From the NCBI RefSeq assembly GCF_024323335.1, contig NC_066581.1, positions 228,982,539 to 229,046,538 on the forward strand: 64,000 nt of DNA. Reading direction: 5' to 3'. The notes under the pieces are model-generated. The model ran no database searches. It saw nothing but the letters and a program-made list of their open reading frames with translations, and had not been told where the DNA came from. Positions 12,091 through 22,079 of this stretch are shown here, one piece after another (positions within the stretch are counted from its first letter, which is position 1; every line of letters begins with the position of its first letter). Source of the DNA: Lathyrus oleraceus (Eukaryota > Streptophyta > Magnoliopsida > Fabales > Fabaceae). A program made the position numbers and the translations under genes.

Positions 12091-12125
12091 TCCCTTAAGT
12101 GAAACGCCGCGTTTCACTTAAGGGA
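12091..12125. repeat. Perfect 35-nt palindrome inside the Ogre LTR
   Basis: A 17-nt arm starting TCCCTTAAGTGAAACGC is followed by a single C and then its exact reverse complement. Transcribed, it would form an uninterrupted 17-bp stem with almost no loop. It lies in otherwise ordinary LTR sequence. Confidence 0.95.
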
Positions 12126-14106
12126 CCATTTATTTACAACAATGCCATTCCCATTTAATTATTTAATTAAATCATTTTTATTTTGCAATTTTTATTTCAT
12201 TTGCATGGCCAATCTTAGAAAATTCATAAGTTGATCATTTCTTATCCAAATTTCATGGGATTTTTTGTGGATTGATCCTCTTGACCTTTAGTTTTTTATG
12301 ATATTTTTTCCAGATTTTTTGCACGTGTGATTTTTAAAAGATGCTAGGGTTTGTTCATGTGGTCCATTTTATGTATGCTATGCCAAATCAATTGTGAAAT
12401 GATGATACTTTATCCATTGCTTCCCAAATTTTTTGTGCTTAATCTAGACACATTCATGTTGATTTTGGTGTAGAGTTTGTGAATTTACCATTGCTGGTTT
12501 GTGATTTATGATTTTTTGAATAGGGGTGTGACAATTTGTGTCACACCATTGATGTGCAACTTCATGATTTTAATTACCATGCTTCTTGAACTCAAATTGG
12601 TTTGAATTTTTGCATGAATATACTTATGGATGTCTAGTTCACATGTGATTTTTTCTGGAATTTTGGAATGCATTTTCTAATTGTTTGATAATTTCTCCCC
12701 TGTTTGACCAAAATGTTGACTTTTGTGACACATGATGCCATATGATTTGTGAAATTCTCATACATTATTGGATGAACTTAAAATTTGACATGTGATTAGT
12801 AGACATCTTAAGGTTTATCATGGTTTTAATCCCATTCATTTCTCATATGTTGTCACTGATTTATGATTTATTGAAGTTGGTGCATGTTTGGTTGACTTCT
12901 TTGAGCATGTTTGAACTTGCCTTGCCTTTCTGATTTTCATTGACCTACTTCCCTTTATCCAAATGAGCTGAAATTTGATATGCTTATCATGTTATGGATG
13001 ATGATTTATCATGAATTATTTGATGATTTATTGAAATGTTTATGATTGGTTTTGAGTTAAGTCTTGCTGTTGACTTCTATGAGCTTCTATATGCCATGCC
13101 TTGACCTAATTTGCTTATGAAATGATGATGATGATTGATATGAACATGAAACCAATTGAGTTTGTTTCTTGATTGTTTGAACTTGATTTTGGACACTTGT
13201 CACTTGCTGTTTTGACTTTCTTATCTCTTTTTGACCCTAGGCTTGTCCTAGTGGTCATGTTGCTCATGTTTAAGTTTGTTGTTTCAGGTTAAGCAACAAA
13301 TACCCAAAGAGATCAATACAAATTGATTGAGCTTGATTGATTATCATGACTAACTTGTTTGTTTTGTAGGTTGCTTGGCTCACATGCTTTGAGCCTTGTG
13401 CATTGCACATTTAACTAATTGTGTTGACTGTTGATCTCTATCTCATTTTGATTTAACTTTGAACTGTATACTGATGTTGTCTGACTGGTTTCAGGTACCT
13501 TTAGTTGCTTATAGTTCTTTAAGAACTTTGCTTTGCTTTGCTTAATAGCAATTTGCATTAAGGTATAATTTCTTATCTTCATGTAGTCTGGAAGACCTGG
13601 CCTGTTACTTGGCCAGGCAACTGTCTGAAGTCCTCCTTAAGAGGCAATGTTTGTGACTGTTTACATTTGTCCTTGTATATATTCAAAGACCTCCTAAGTG
13701 AAGAGGCGATTGGCAGAACCCAAGGGATATGCAATCTATCCCCTGCTATTCTGTGTGTCATCTGCTTTGCTCACACCACTGTGTTGATGCATTGCAGATA
13801 CCAACCCAAGATCTTGTACAATTGTACAATTGAGTCAGTTTCAAATGTGTAGAAGGGTTCCCGCTTTCTGAACCCACACATTCTTGTCTTAAGCTCTCCC
13901 AGGCCAGGGATAAGAGCTATGAAGTCTCATCTTCACTCACTTTTCATCTGCTTCACCTTAGCCCCTCAATGGCAAGGTTAAGAGCTAACACTACCCAGTT
14001 ACAGTGGTTTGTTTGTTGAGGTTGATATGACCCCTCGACTAAAACTTAACCTTGTTTGAGCCCATTGCTTGCATATAGTGTGTGCTACTTGTGTTTGTGT
14101 GTTTGT

Positions 14107-14228
14107 TTGGCTTGCTTCCTGTGCAAGTTAGGTTTAGTTTGGCATGCTTCCTGTGCAAGTTAGGTTTAGTTTGACTTGCTTCCTGTGCAAGTCATGTTTA
14201 GGATAGGCTTGCTTTCTGTGCAAGTTAG
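14107..14228 (+). repeat. Tandem 32-nt repeat, four copies, in the Ogre LTR
   Basis: Four consecutive imperfect copies of a unit containing GCTTGCTTCCTGTGCAAGTT, each including a short CTTGC...GCAAG inverted repeat. No known function. Confidence 0.85.
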
Positions 14229-14451
14229 CTACAAACCTTGACTTAGGGACAATCTTGCATGATAATATCTAGGCTCGAGTCGTAGTCTCCCTAGTTGTGT
14301 CTCCCTCTGTTATCTGGTTAAGCTAGTCCTGTGTCCCTCTGTAGGGGAACTACGTCACCCTGATCCTCATACCAGATGAGGTACGTAGGCAGGAGATGAG
14401 CAGATCTCTCCGGGCGCCTGTGTTTTTGTTTTATCTTGTTGTGTGCTTGGA

Positions 14452-14640
14452 AGTTGATGTAAGTCCATCGAGTGGCATTCGGGTTCCAGTGTGGGTGCGT
14501 TTTGGTTCGGATGCTAATGTAAGTCCAGTGATTGGCATTCGGGCTCCGCGTTTGCCTTCTTGCGTGTGTTTTGGTTCGGATGCTGATGTAAGTCCAGTGA
14601 TTGGCATTCGGGCTCCATGTTTGCCTTTGCCTGTGTTTGT
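14452..14640 (+). repeat. Tandem 60-65-nt repeat, three copies, in the Ogre LTR
   Basis: Three successive units share GATG(T/C)(A/T)AATGTAAGTCC-type starts followed by GGCATTCGGG(T/C)TCC and TTTTGGTTCGGATGC. The open frames across it on both strands follow the repeat period and are not taken as genes. Confidence 0.85.
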
Positions 14641-15108
14641 TTGTGTGCGTGTTAGCCGAGCTACGAATGCTCTGATTCTCCTTCGTCCAAAGGAGATACG
14701 TATGCATAGGATGTGACATCCTATCGAGCATGTGTTTTCCCCAGTCCGAACTACTTTGACTCTGATGTTTATGCCTGATAGACTAAGTAGGCCCAGGATG
14801 CGATATCCTGCCGAGTCAGTCATGTTTGTTTTCTCGTGTCTCTTTCAGCCAGTGTGTGTGTGTGAGCAGTGTTTTAGCAACCATTTTCCTTCCTTTTGTG
14901 CGTGGATCCCGTCGAGTACGACGGATGCGTAGGGGTGCTAATACCTTCCCTTCGCATAACCGACTCCCGATCCCATTCTCTTTGGTCGCGAGACCATGCT
15001 TTTTCCAGATTTACTCTGAGCGTTTCCTTTCCCTCTTTTGGGATAAATAACGCACGGTGGCGGCTCTGTTGTTCTTGTTTTCCCGCCGGTTTTTCGCGTG
15101 ATGCGACA

Positions 15109-15960
15109 GACACGTGTGAGGCATGTGTGGGAATCTTGCAGAATAGGTGCAGGCTAGGTGGTAGTGTTGGCATGCATTGGTGCAGATTAGGTTGCACTTG
15201 TCTTGTCTTGGGGAAGACTTGGTGGAACCTGATGATGCAAAGGTGTGACACATGTGAGGCATGCGTGGGAATCTTGCTTTGAATATTATTTTAGTACAAC
15301 AGTTTTAGAAAGTTTAAATTGGTTTTTAATTCAATTTAGTTAATCAGGTTGTTTAAAATAAATAATTAAGCTTAAATAAGATTGAATATTATTTTAAACA
15401 CATAGCGGAAAAAAGAGGTAGTTTAGTATTGGAAGTGTGATATTCAGTATTGGAAGTTCAAGAAGTTTAACTTTTCGCTATGGAGTTATTCACTTTCAAT
15501 TTGCACATGAAGACGAAGCTATTGTTGGTGCAAGCAAAGCTATAGCCGAGAGAATAGGTGCAGGCTAGGTGGGAGTGTTGCATGCAAAGGTGTGACACGT
15601 GTGAGGCATGCGTGGGAATCTTGCAGAATAGGTGCAGGCTTGGTGGAACTTCATGATGCAAAGATGGTGAATCTTGCAGACTAGGTTCAGGCTAGGTGGT
15701 AGTGTTGCATGCAAAGGTGTGACACGTGTGAGGCATGCGTGGGAATCTTGCAGACTAGGTGCAGGCTTGGTGGAACTTCATGATGCAAAGATGGTGAATC
15801 TTGCAGACTAGGTTCGGGCTAGGTGGTAGTGTTGCATGCAAAGGTGTGACACGTGTGAGGCATGCGTGAGAATCTTGCAGACTTGGTGGTGAATACTTTT
15901 GATGGATAGGCATGCGTGGGAATCTCTGAGACTAAGTTCAGGCTAGGTGGAGAATACATT
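15109..15960 (+). repeat. MULE-1 promoter-side tandem repeats with a GACACGTGTGAGG core
   Basis: The core GACACGTGTGAGGCATG starts at 15109, near 15247, and at 15594, 15721 and 15848. The last three are exactly 127 nt apart, each unit also holding GGGAATCTTGCAGA and GCAGGCTAGGTGG blocks. Each core contains the G-box hexamer CACGTG (CACATG in the 15247 copy). An unrelated AT-rich stretch (about 15277-15540) separates the older copies from the regular ones. The unit truncated at 15109 marks the Ogre insertion. Confidence 0.88.
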
Positions 15961-16159
15961 TGATGGATAGGCAGTAGACATGTCAAAATTATTACATGCA
16001 TGCAGCTCCACCTAGCCTGCAAGATTCTCAGCAAACTTTGCATGCGTTGCTCCTACCCAAATTTTTGCATGCTTTACACGTGTCCAAGTTTTGCATGCAT
16101 TGCTCTTGGGGAAGGCTTGGTTGAAGACATGCATGCAAAGATGTGTCGGAATCTTGCAG

Positions 16160-16167
16160 TATAAATA
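16160..16167 (+). promoter_or_regulatory. TATA box of the MULE-1 transposase gene
   Basis: TATAAATA lies 102 nt before the ATG at 16270. The interval is a leader of repeated CTTCACAATAT-type units, like the ACTTTTCATCTTCACTC leader of the MULE-2 transposase. Confidence 0.65.
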
Positions 16168-16269
16168 TTCACACACATTTTCACAAAGGTATTCACAATA
16201 TCTTCACAACAATCTTCAAAAAATCTTCACATATATCTTCACAATATCTTCACAAAACCTTCACATAAC

Positions 16270-17520
16270 ATGGCATCTTCATCACAATTCAAAATCAAAG
16301 CTCACGTCAATGGTGAGACTTATGAATGTGATATGTCTAGCTTCCTATTTAGAAACACCGAATGCACTCGTTTTTGTCTAAATAGAGGAGCTGACTTCTC
16401 TTATCTGAAAAGGAAGATTGAGTCCAAACTAAGACAACCCGTGTCCCAAATTTTTTATCAACAACCTTTTTTTTCAAAAAATAACTCTGTCAAGTTTTAT
16501 AAGTCATTGATTCAAAATGACATGGAGACACAATACATGTTTTGTAACCATGAGTATTCTGGTTACGAATACATAGTGTTGTACATTGTGTTGGAACAAT
16601 TTCAACAAGCTCAGAATATTCAGTCACAGGTTATTGATCCTGTGATTGATGACGAACAAGATGTTGAGCACCACGTTGAAGACGATGTGGTTGATGATGC
16701 AGAAGACGTGGTTGATGACTTGGTGAACCGTGATTCTGAAGACGAAGACCAAGTTCAAATACCTATAGTGCAACGCTACTCACCGCCTGCGCACTTCACA
16801 ACCCTTAACTTGGGCGAGGATGAGCCCTCATCAGATATGTTCTACAACCCATATATGAGGTCTGATGAGGAGTTAAAGAAGGGTGGCCAATTTCGGACCA
16901 AGGAAGAGTGTCTGTTAGCAATAAAGAACTGGCACTTGAAAAACTGTGTTGACTACGATGTTATCAAATCAAATCCGGAAAGATACGTTATTGTATGCAA
17001 AAATCCAGAGTGTGGATATAGGTTGATGGCATCGTACAAGAAGAAACATAATGCGTGGGTGATAGGGTCCATTTCTCAAGCTCACACTTGCGTCAACACC
17101 AACATGGCACAGGATCATCGCAAACTTAGCCATGATATGATCTGCCATTCCATATTACCTCTAGTTGAGGCTGACCCGTCACTGAAGGTCAAAACTATTA
17201 TCTCCCATTGTGTGGCTGTTTTCAAATATACACCGTCATACAGAAAGGCTTGGTTAGCGAAAACCAAGGCAATTGAACTAGTATACGGTAATTGGGAGGA
17301 ATCATACAAACAACTTCCGCGCTACCTGGCTGCACTACGATTGTATTCACCTGGGACGGTTTCTATAATTGAGACCTTGCCGGCACAATCCTCTGATGGA
17401 ACTCGTCTAGAAGGTAATGGAATATTCCATAGAATTTTCTGGGCATTCCGTCCCTGCATCATCGGTTTCACATTCTACAAACCACTTGTTCAAGTCGATG
17501 GAACTTGGCTGTATGGGAAA
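16270..17520 (+). pseudogene. MULE-1 MURA-type transposase, N-terminal half
   Basis: 417 codons are open from the ATG to the break at 17520. It aligns throughout with the MULE-2 transposase: an N-terminal PB1-like/ubiquitin-like fold (about residues 1-115), an acidic linker rich in Asp and Glu (about 120-165), a MuDR-type DNA-binding domain (about 195-280, GGQFRTKEECLLAIKNWH and a C-x4-C pair), and the start of the MULE transposase core. It stops right after the first catalytic Asp (VDGTWLYGK). The continuing frame to 17565 encodes retrotransposon sequence, not transposase. Together with 19541-20468 it is one gene broken by an insertion with a local deletion. Confidence 0.92.
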
Positions 17521-17607
17521 CTTGAGAGTAAGATGAAGGAGTCTTACCCAGAGTTGTTCGCTTGAGGTATGTTTTCGAGGACGAAAACTCTTTTAGTGGG
17601 GGAGAGT

Positions 17608-19540
17608 TGTAACACCCCGATAATAATAAAATAATTATTTAAATTGAGTTAATAATTTATTTATTAATTTAATTAAATAATTGGAAATTTTATTATTATT
17701 ATTGGATTATTATTATTATTATTATTTGGAAAATATATAAGTTGGAAATAAGAGAAAAGAGTTCATTTTGGAAAATAAGGTTTTACATGAAAAGCAGAAA
17801 GCGATCGTGAAAGAGGAAAAGGGCAAGAGGAAGAAGGTTGAAGAAGAGAAGAGCTTGGAGCTTGAGATTCGCCGGATTAATCAGGTAAGGGGGGTTTATC
17901 TCGATTAATGGGTATTATGGGAGAATATGTGATGGGTAGTGATAAGCCGTTAATTTGACCCTAATTGGGATTGTTGATGCTGAAGAATAATGTTGGATGA
18001 ATTGTGGTTAGACTGTAATTGAATCTGTGTTTGGGTTAGTTGTGAAATTCCGAACGTATAGCTTTTTACGGGATCGGAATCGGAGGTCCGGAAGTCCTCC
18101 AACGGCGGAAAATGCGGAGAATTCTGCGTTCTGCCTTGTGTTAGCGCAGGGACTGCTGTTTGGTCTGCGTTAACCGGTTAACCCAGGGTGTTAACCGGTT
18201 AACACTGTTATGATTTGTGAAAATGTACTGTTCTGCCTGCGTTAACCGGTTAACCCAGGGCGTTAACCGGTTAACACTGTTACGTTTTGCCAAAAAAATA
18301 TGTTTTTGCCTGCGTTAACCGGTTAACCCAGGGCGTTAACCGGTTAACACTGTTGCAGAGTGGAAAAATTAGCTTTTTAATGTTGTGTACATAACTGAGA
18401 GTTAGCCTATGTTGGCGTATGATGTAATAGGGATTATATCCCGCTGTTTTGAGCAGTATAGGTATTAGTAGAGTGTGCTAATACTGTGATTAATTATTTG
18501 ACATGACATAATGTTTTGATACATATGTTGAGGAATGTATGATTGTATGCATAATGCTATGAATGTATCAGTTGTGTATGCATTTGTGAATAGACTGTTT
18601 TATGGCTTAGAGTGTGAGCATATGTCTATTCTTGAATTGTTGTGGATATTGCATTGCTAGGTGATTAGCATGCATATTGTGGCCTTTATGGTGGTAGCTA
18701 ATTCCCGTGGTGAGGAATTAGTGATGTTAGTCATTTTGGACTGTTGTTGGTGTTTGCATGCTAGGTGAGTTAGCGTGCATAGCATGGCCCTTGGGGTGGT
18801 AGCTAATTCCCATAGTGAGGAATTAGTGATGTGAGTCACTAGGTCTCAAATGAGTGGGACTAGTGAGCTTGGTAGTCGTACCTGGATTGGTCGGTGAAGT
18901 TGAACTATATGTTCAAGAATAGTCGGTACCGCATGTGTGGAGTCTCATTGCATAATGCATGTATGGCATATAATATGAATGGATGTATTCCAATATTATA
19001 CGTGTGTTTGTGTTGTTATGGAGTATGATTTGAGATTATACTTGTGCTTTATGTTGGTGTTGAGTATGATGTTGAGCTGATGTGCTGTTACTGATTGTAT
19101 GTTGCGATTAGGGTGATTAATGTGTTAAATTACTTAACATGACATTATATTCTATAATGCTTATTATATTGATTGAGAAACTCACCCTTACAACTATTTT
19201 TCAGGTAACGAGAAATGAGTTGAGTAGAAGCGAATGCTTGGAGTCTAGTGTAGTCTCCTTAGTGGGTCGTGCTCTGATAGATGTAACATCGGGATGGGAT
19301 GTTTTATGTTGTTGAATGATTTACATATGAATGTTACATGTTTTACATGATTGAGGAGATCTCTATCCGCTGCGTTTTATGCAAATGTTTATGTTTTGAA
19401 TTAATAAAAGAGCATGACCGTTATATTGTTGAATGGTGTGAATATTATGTGTGACACCCTTGAATGGCATAATTACTCTGAGTTGTTATATGTTTATTAT
19501 TTTTAATTAAATATTTGGGGTATTTTAGAAGGGTGTTACA
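17608..19540 (+). repeat. Chromovirus 3' LTR (1.93 kb)
   Basis: Begins TGTAACACCCCG and ends GAAGGGTGTTACA, so the two ends are a 10-nt inverted repeat (TGTAACACCC/GGGTGTTACA). Transposase coding sequence resumes at the next base. It contains a 72-73 nt tandem array at 18165-18356 and two copies of a GGTAGCTAATTCCC(G/A) block near 18690 and 18800. No gene is seen. Confidence 0.92.
18165..18356. repeat. 72-73-nt tandem repeat with paired GTTAACCGGTTAAC palindromes
   Basis: Three units, at 18169, 18241 and 18314, each carry two copies of the perfect 14-nt palindrome GTTAACCGGTTAAC separated by CCAGGG(T/C)(G), six copies in all. They lie inside the chromovirus LTR. Confidence 0.95.
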
Positions 19541-20468
19541 TGACCCCCCGTCTACGCATGTCTACTGCATCAGGCATATTGCTCAAAATTTTGTGCGGGA
19601 GTTCAAAGATGATTTCTTGAAGCAAAATTTGATAAACGCGGGGTATGCATTAAACCAACCTAGATTCCAATACTACCGCCGGGAAATAATGTTGGCAAAT
19701 TCTGATGCAGGGAGGTGGATCGATAATATCGATAGAGCGAAGTGGACTAGATCATACGACGATGGGGTGAGGTGGGGCCACATGACAACAAATCTTGTGG
19801 AATCAATGAATGGCGTCTTTAAGGGCATACGTAACCTCCCGGTAACCGCTTTGGTGAGTGTGACCTATTTTCGCATGGCAACATTGTTCGTAACAAGAGG
19901 AAAGCGCTGGCATGAAGTGTTACAGACGAGTCAAGTATATAGTGATGCCTGCATAAAGTTTATGAGGCAGGAATCTGCCAAAGCCAACAGCCATCGGGTT
20001 ACGGAATTCGACCGCCATGGCCACACTTTTAGTGTCAAGGAAACAATTGACCACAACCAGGGGCTGCCCAGACAAGAGTATAGGGTCCTAATACCAGACC
20101 GTTGGTGCGACTGTGGTCAATTTCAGGCCTATCGAATGCCTTGTTCTCATGTCATTGCAGCATGTTCACACAGCCACTTCGATGCATTGTCGCTAGTGTC
20201 TCCCATCTACAAAGTTGCAACATTGCTAAATGTATACGACAATCCCTTTCCGGTGGTAGCATTGGAGGCATATTGGCCAGAGTATGATGGGGAAATTGTT
20301 TGGCACAACGAATCGATGCGGCGGAATAAAAGTGGTCGCCCAAATAGCAGGCGCATTAGAACTGAAATGGACGTCGCAGAAAAAATGCAGAGGAAGTGTA
20401 GCATATGTAGACAACTAGGGCATAATAAGAACAAATGTCCATATCGTGGATCTAGTTCCACAACTTAG
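19541..20468 (+). pseudogene. MULE-1 MURA-type transposase, C-terminal half
   Basis: Coding resumes with the DPPSTHVYCIRHIAQNF block that in MULE-2 follows the second catalytic Asp. It runs through the NLVESMNGVFKG region (likely catalytic Glu), a SWIM zinc finger (WCDCGQFQAYRMPCSH, about 20104-20165) and a terminal C2HC zinc knuckle (CSICRQLGHNKNKC). The stop is at 20466-20468. Compared with MULE-2, about 72 residues including the second Asp of the D-D-E triad are absent at the junction, so the MULE-1 transposase cannot be restored by splicing out the insertion. No frameshift is seen within this half. Confidence 0.92.
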
Positions 20469-20690
20469 TTTTCATATTCATAAATCTGTGTACCAATGCT
20501 ATTTATCATTAAAGTTTACTTTTTATTCCAAATAGAAGATGACACTTGAACAACAAACACAAACATCTAACATTACAACACCAATTACTAAAACAAAAAC
20601 AAATACTGGAACAAAAACAAGTACTAAAACAAGAACAAGTACTAGAACAATAACAAATACAACAACAACATGACAAACAACCATTAAAAT

Positions 20691-21044
20691 CTAAGAAATT
20701 ACAACAGTTAACACTATGTCGTCTGATCCATGCATCATTTGGATGCAATCAATGTCGCTTTCAACTTCAACCCACCAACGTATCGTTTCTCTAGTTTCAA
20801 ATGAGAACCTTGTTCTAAGCCTCTGAATCCTTCTGATGACTTCACCAGGTTGGTAATCTCCCTCTAACCAAGACATCAAGGACCTTTTTAGTTGGTCCAA
20901 CGAACGAATGTTCCAAAATTTCATCTCCATTGGGGGTTTCAAAGGCGAGAAAATAACATGCCCATCCCTTTTTAAGATTACTGGTTCAGGATCCGGGCGC
21001 CTTGATGATGTTCGCTGCCATGACGACGGTCTTGGGGATGCCAT
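20691..21044 (-). CDS. MULE-associated small protein (117 residues), MULE-1 copy
   Basis: Start chosen at the ATG whose first base is 21044, because a TATAAATA box lies about 66 nt upstream and a longer frame to 21107 would begin almost at that box. The protein has a basic, Pro-rich N-terminus and a conserved core: FWNI, LDQLKR, a W-L-E-G segment, a GE-IR-I-RL segment, and a DDI...VVIS C-terminus. The MULE-2 protein at 29241-29510 shares these blocks at the same relative place, ending in the same VVIS. It converges on the transposase gene with a 222-nt gap. I do not recognise a family. The position matches mudrB of maize MuDR, but I see no sequence likeness to it. Confidence 0.62.
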   Translation of the reverse strand: MASPRPSSWQRTSSRRPDPEPVILKRDGHVIFSPLKPPMEMKFWNIRSLDQLKRSLMSWLEGDYQPGEVIRRIQRLRTRFSFETRETIRWWVEVESDIDCIQMMHGSDDIVLTVVIS

Positions 21045-21109
21045 GAACTCAACTTGATAGAGAAAGTGATAGGAAATAGTGGTGAAGAAAATGCAAGGAA
21101 ATAACACTT

Positions 21110-21117
21110 TATTTATA
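21110..21117 (-). promoter_or_regulatory. TATA box of the MULE-1 small gene
   Basis: TATAAATA on the minus strand, 66 nt before the chosen ATG. The MULE-2 copy of this gene has the same box at about 29562-29569. Confidence 0.6.
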
Positions 21118-21650
21118 GGAAAAGATCTTGGTTGTACACCAATCTACTTAACCCTAATTAGTGTCGCACTTGATTAATTAGTCTTATGGGGAATTAGGGT
21201 TTGAATTAGGTCATAACTACCAAACTCTAATTATATCCGATCAATAAACCCTAATTATAATTGATTAATTAACCTTAACATGATTAACCCTAATTCTCCA
21301 TAAAATTTATAAATAATATTAATTACTTATAAATTAAATTAATATATTTATAAATTTATATATATTGTAAATAATTTTATTTATATATATGTATTAACAT
21401 AAATTAATATAATTTATAATAAATATAAATTAATAAATTAAAAAAAAATTAAAACATATTAAAAAAAAAAAAATTGAGTGTAGGCGCCACTCCTAGTGGC
21501 GACTTGCCCTACCCCTTAAGGGTAGACGCCAACTAGGGTGGCGCCCACGTACAAAAATAGGGCAAAAAATGCCTATTTTTGTAATTTTTTTGAAAAATTG
21601 TGTATTTTTGGAAATTTTTTAAAAAAACTGGATATTTAAAAAAAAAATCG
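21118..21650. repeat. Right terminal region of MULE-1
   Basis: AT-rich DNA followed by a GC-rich set of inverted repeats at about 21480-21550 (GTAGGCGCCACTCCTAGTGGCG and relatives), then a T/A-rich end. The GGCGCCA...TGGCG style and the distal GAAAA(T)TG...GGAAATTT order correspond to the right TIR of MULE-2. The left partner is outside the window, so the terminus at 21650 and a 9-bp duplication TGTAATGTT (21651-21659) are predictions. Confidence 0.55.
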
Positions 21651-22070
21651 TGTAATGTTGACACTGTATAATAATTAATCTTATTTGGATATTATAAAAT
21701 TCATATAATGGAGTAGAGTGAAAGTGAGTCGAATTCTATTCCATTTGACTTTAAATGATATTTTGATGGAAGAAATTTTTCTACCATTCATAAATGATAT
21801 TTTTACTATTAAATTTTTATATAATTTCCATTAAAATTATTATTATTAATTTTCATATAACTCTCAACTATTAATTTTTATATTATATTTTCAAAATTTT
21901 ATATTTAAATATAAAATATCACTTATATTTTTATTAATACGCATTAAAAAATAGACAAACGGACACTCAAATGTCTCTCTAATCGTTTGTCCATTATAAT
22001 GAAACTTTTTTTTAATATTTTTTGTGTTATCCATTCGCAGAAAATATTGTGAAAATAATAAACTGACATG
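21651..22070. other. AT-rich DNA between the two MULEs
   Basis: No gene is seen. Near 21952-21995 an imperfect inverted repeat (GACAAACGGACAC...CGTTTGTCC) resembles the hairpin next to the Helitron end at 39910-39939, so this may be an old MITE or Helitron-derived piece. That reading is weak. Confidence 0.35.
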
Positions 22071-22079
22071 TTATAATGG
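22071..22079. other. Left 9-bp target-site duplication of MULE-2
   Basis: TTATAATGG, identical to 30381-30389. Nine base pairs is the standard duplication length for Mutator-like elements. Confidence 0.9.

Larger units (their letters stand above)
1..15108 (+). mobile_element. Ogre/Tat-lineage Ty3-gypsy LTR retrotransposon, 5' end outside window
   Basis: Order seen: tail of a coiled-coil ORF1, gag-pro, a short intron, RT-RNase H-integrase, a 2.4-kb repeat-rich 3' UTR, a polypurine tract and a 3' LTR of about 4.8 kb. ORF1 before gag, an intron between pro and RT, a second archaeal-type RNase H and LTRs near 5 kb are the known hallmarks of legume Ogre elements. The right boundary at 15108 is supported by the flank: DNA from 15109 on matches, mid-unit, the tandem repeats at 15594, 15721 and 15848, so the element was inserted inside one repeat unit. 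The 5' LTR, PBS and start of ORF1 lie left of the window. In-frame TAG stops in gag-pro and pol suggest this copy is no longer autonomous. Confidence 0.93.
10276..15108 (+). repeat. Ogre 3' LTR (about 4.83 kb)
   Basis: Starts TGTAGCACCTCAAATTTG right after the polypurine tract and ends GATGCGACA at 15108, giving TG...CA termini. The right end is fixed by the host flank, which resumes in the middle of a repeat unit beginning GACAC. The LTR has no convincing coding region. It includes a perfect 35-nt palindrome at 12091-12125 and two small tandem arrays near its 3' end. Its last 200 bp resemble, in opposite orientation, the LTR piece at 33301-33816. The partner 5' LTR is outside the window, so age cannot be estimated here. 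Confidence 0.88.
17521..19540 (+). mobile_element. 3' fragment of a Ty3-gypsy chromovirus (Tekay/Del-like) with its 3' LTR
   Basis: The first 45 nt encode a KMKESYPELFA end, matching the usual C-terminus of plant chromovirus integrase-chromodomain proteins. It is followed by the conserved tail, a GGGGGAGAG polypurine tract (about 17599-17606) and an LTR starting TGTAACACCCC. Everything upstream in the element is missing, as are about 215 nt of the host transposase gene, so a deletion removed both after insertion. Confidence 0.85.
15109..21650 (+). mobile_element. MULE-1: Mutator-like element, left part outside window, disrupted
   Basis: Contains promoter-side tandem repeats, a MURA-type transposase gene split by a retrotransposon fragment, a convergent small gene and a right terminal region. 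Its parts match the intact MULE-2 (22080-30380) in order and orientation. The right end is placed near 21650 because the AT-rich end there (GGAAATTTTTT...AAAAAATCG) aligns with the MULE-2 right end. Ogre is inserted in its promoter repeats, so the left half, perhaps with a PMD gene, should lie beyond the Ogre 5' LTR. Confidence 0.8.

Noticed and set aside
14318..15282. Overlapping frames of 66-137 codons on both strands in the Ogre LTR end
   Set aside because: GC-richer LTR sequence with tandem repeats gives long frames on both strands; no protein likeness, and they cross the LTR/host junction.
17521..17565. C-terminal extension of the MULE-1 transposase frame
   Set aside because: These codons belong to the chromovirus integrase end; the frame is open across the junction by chance.
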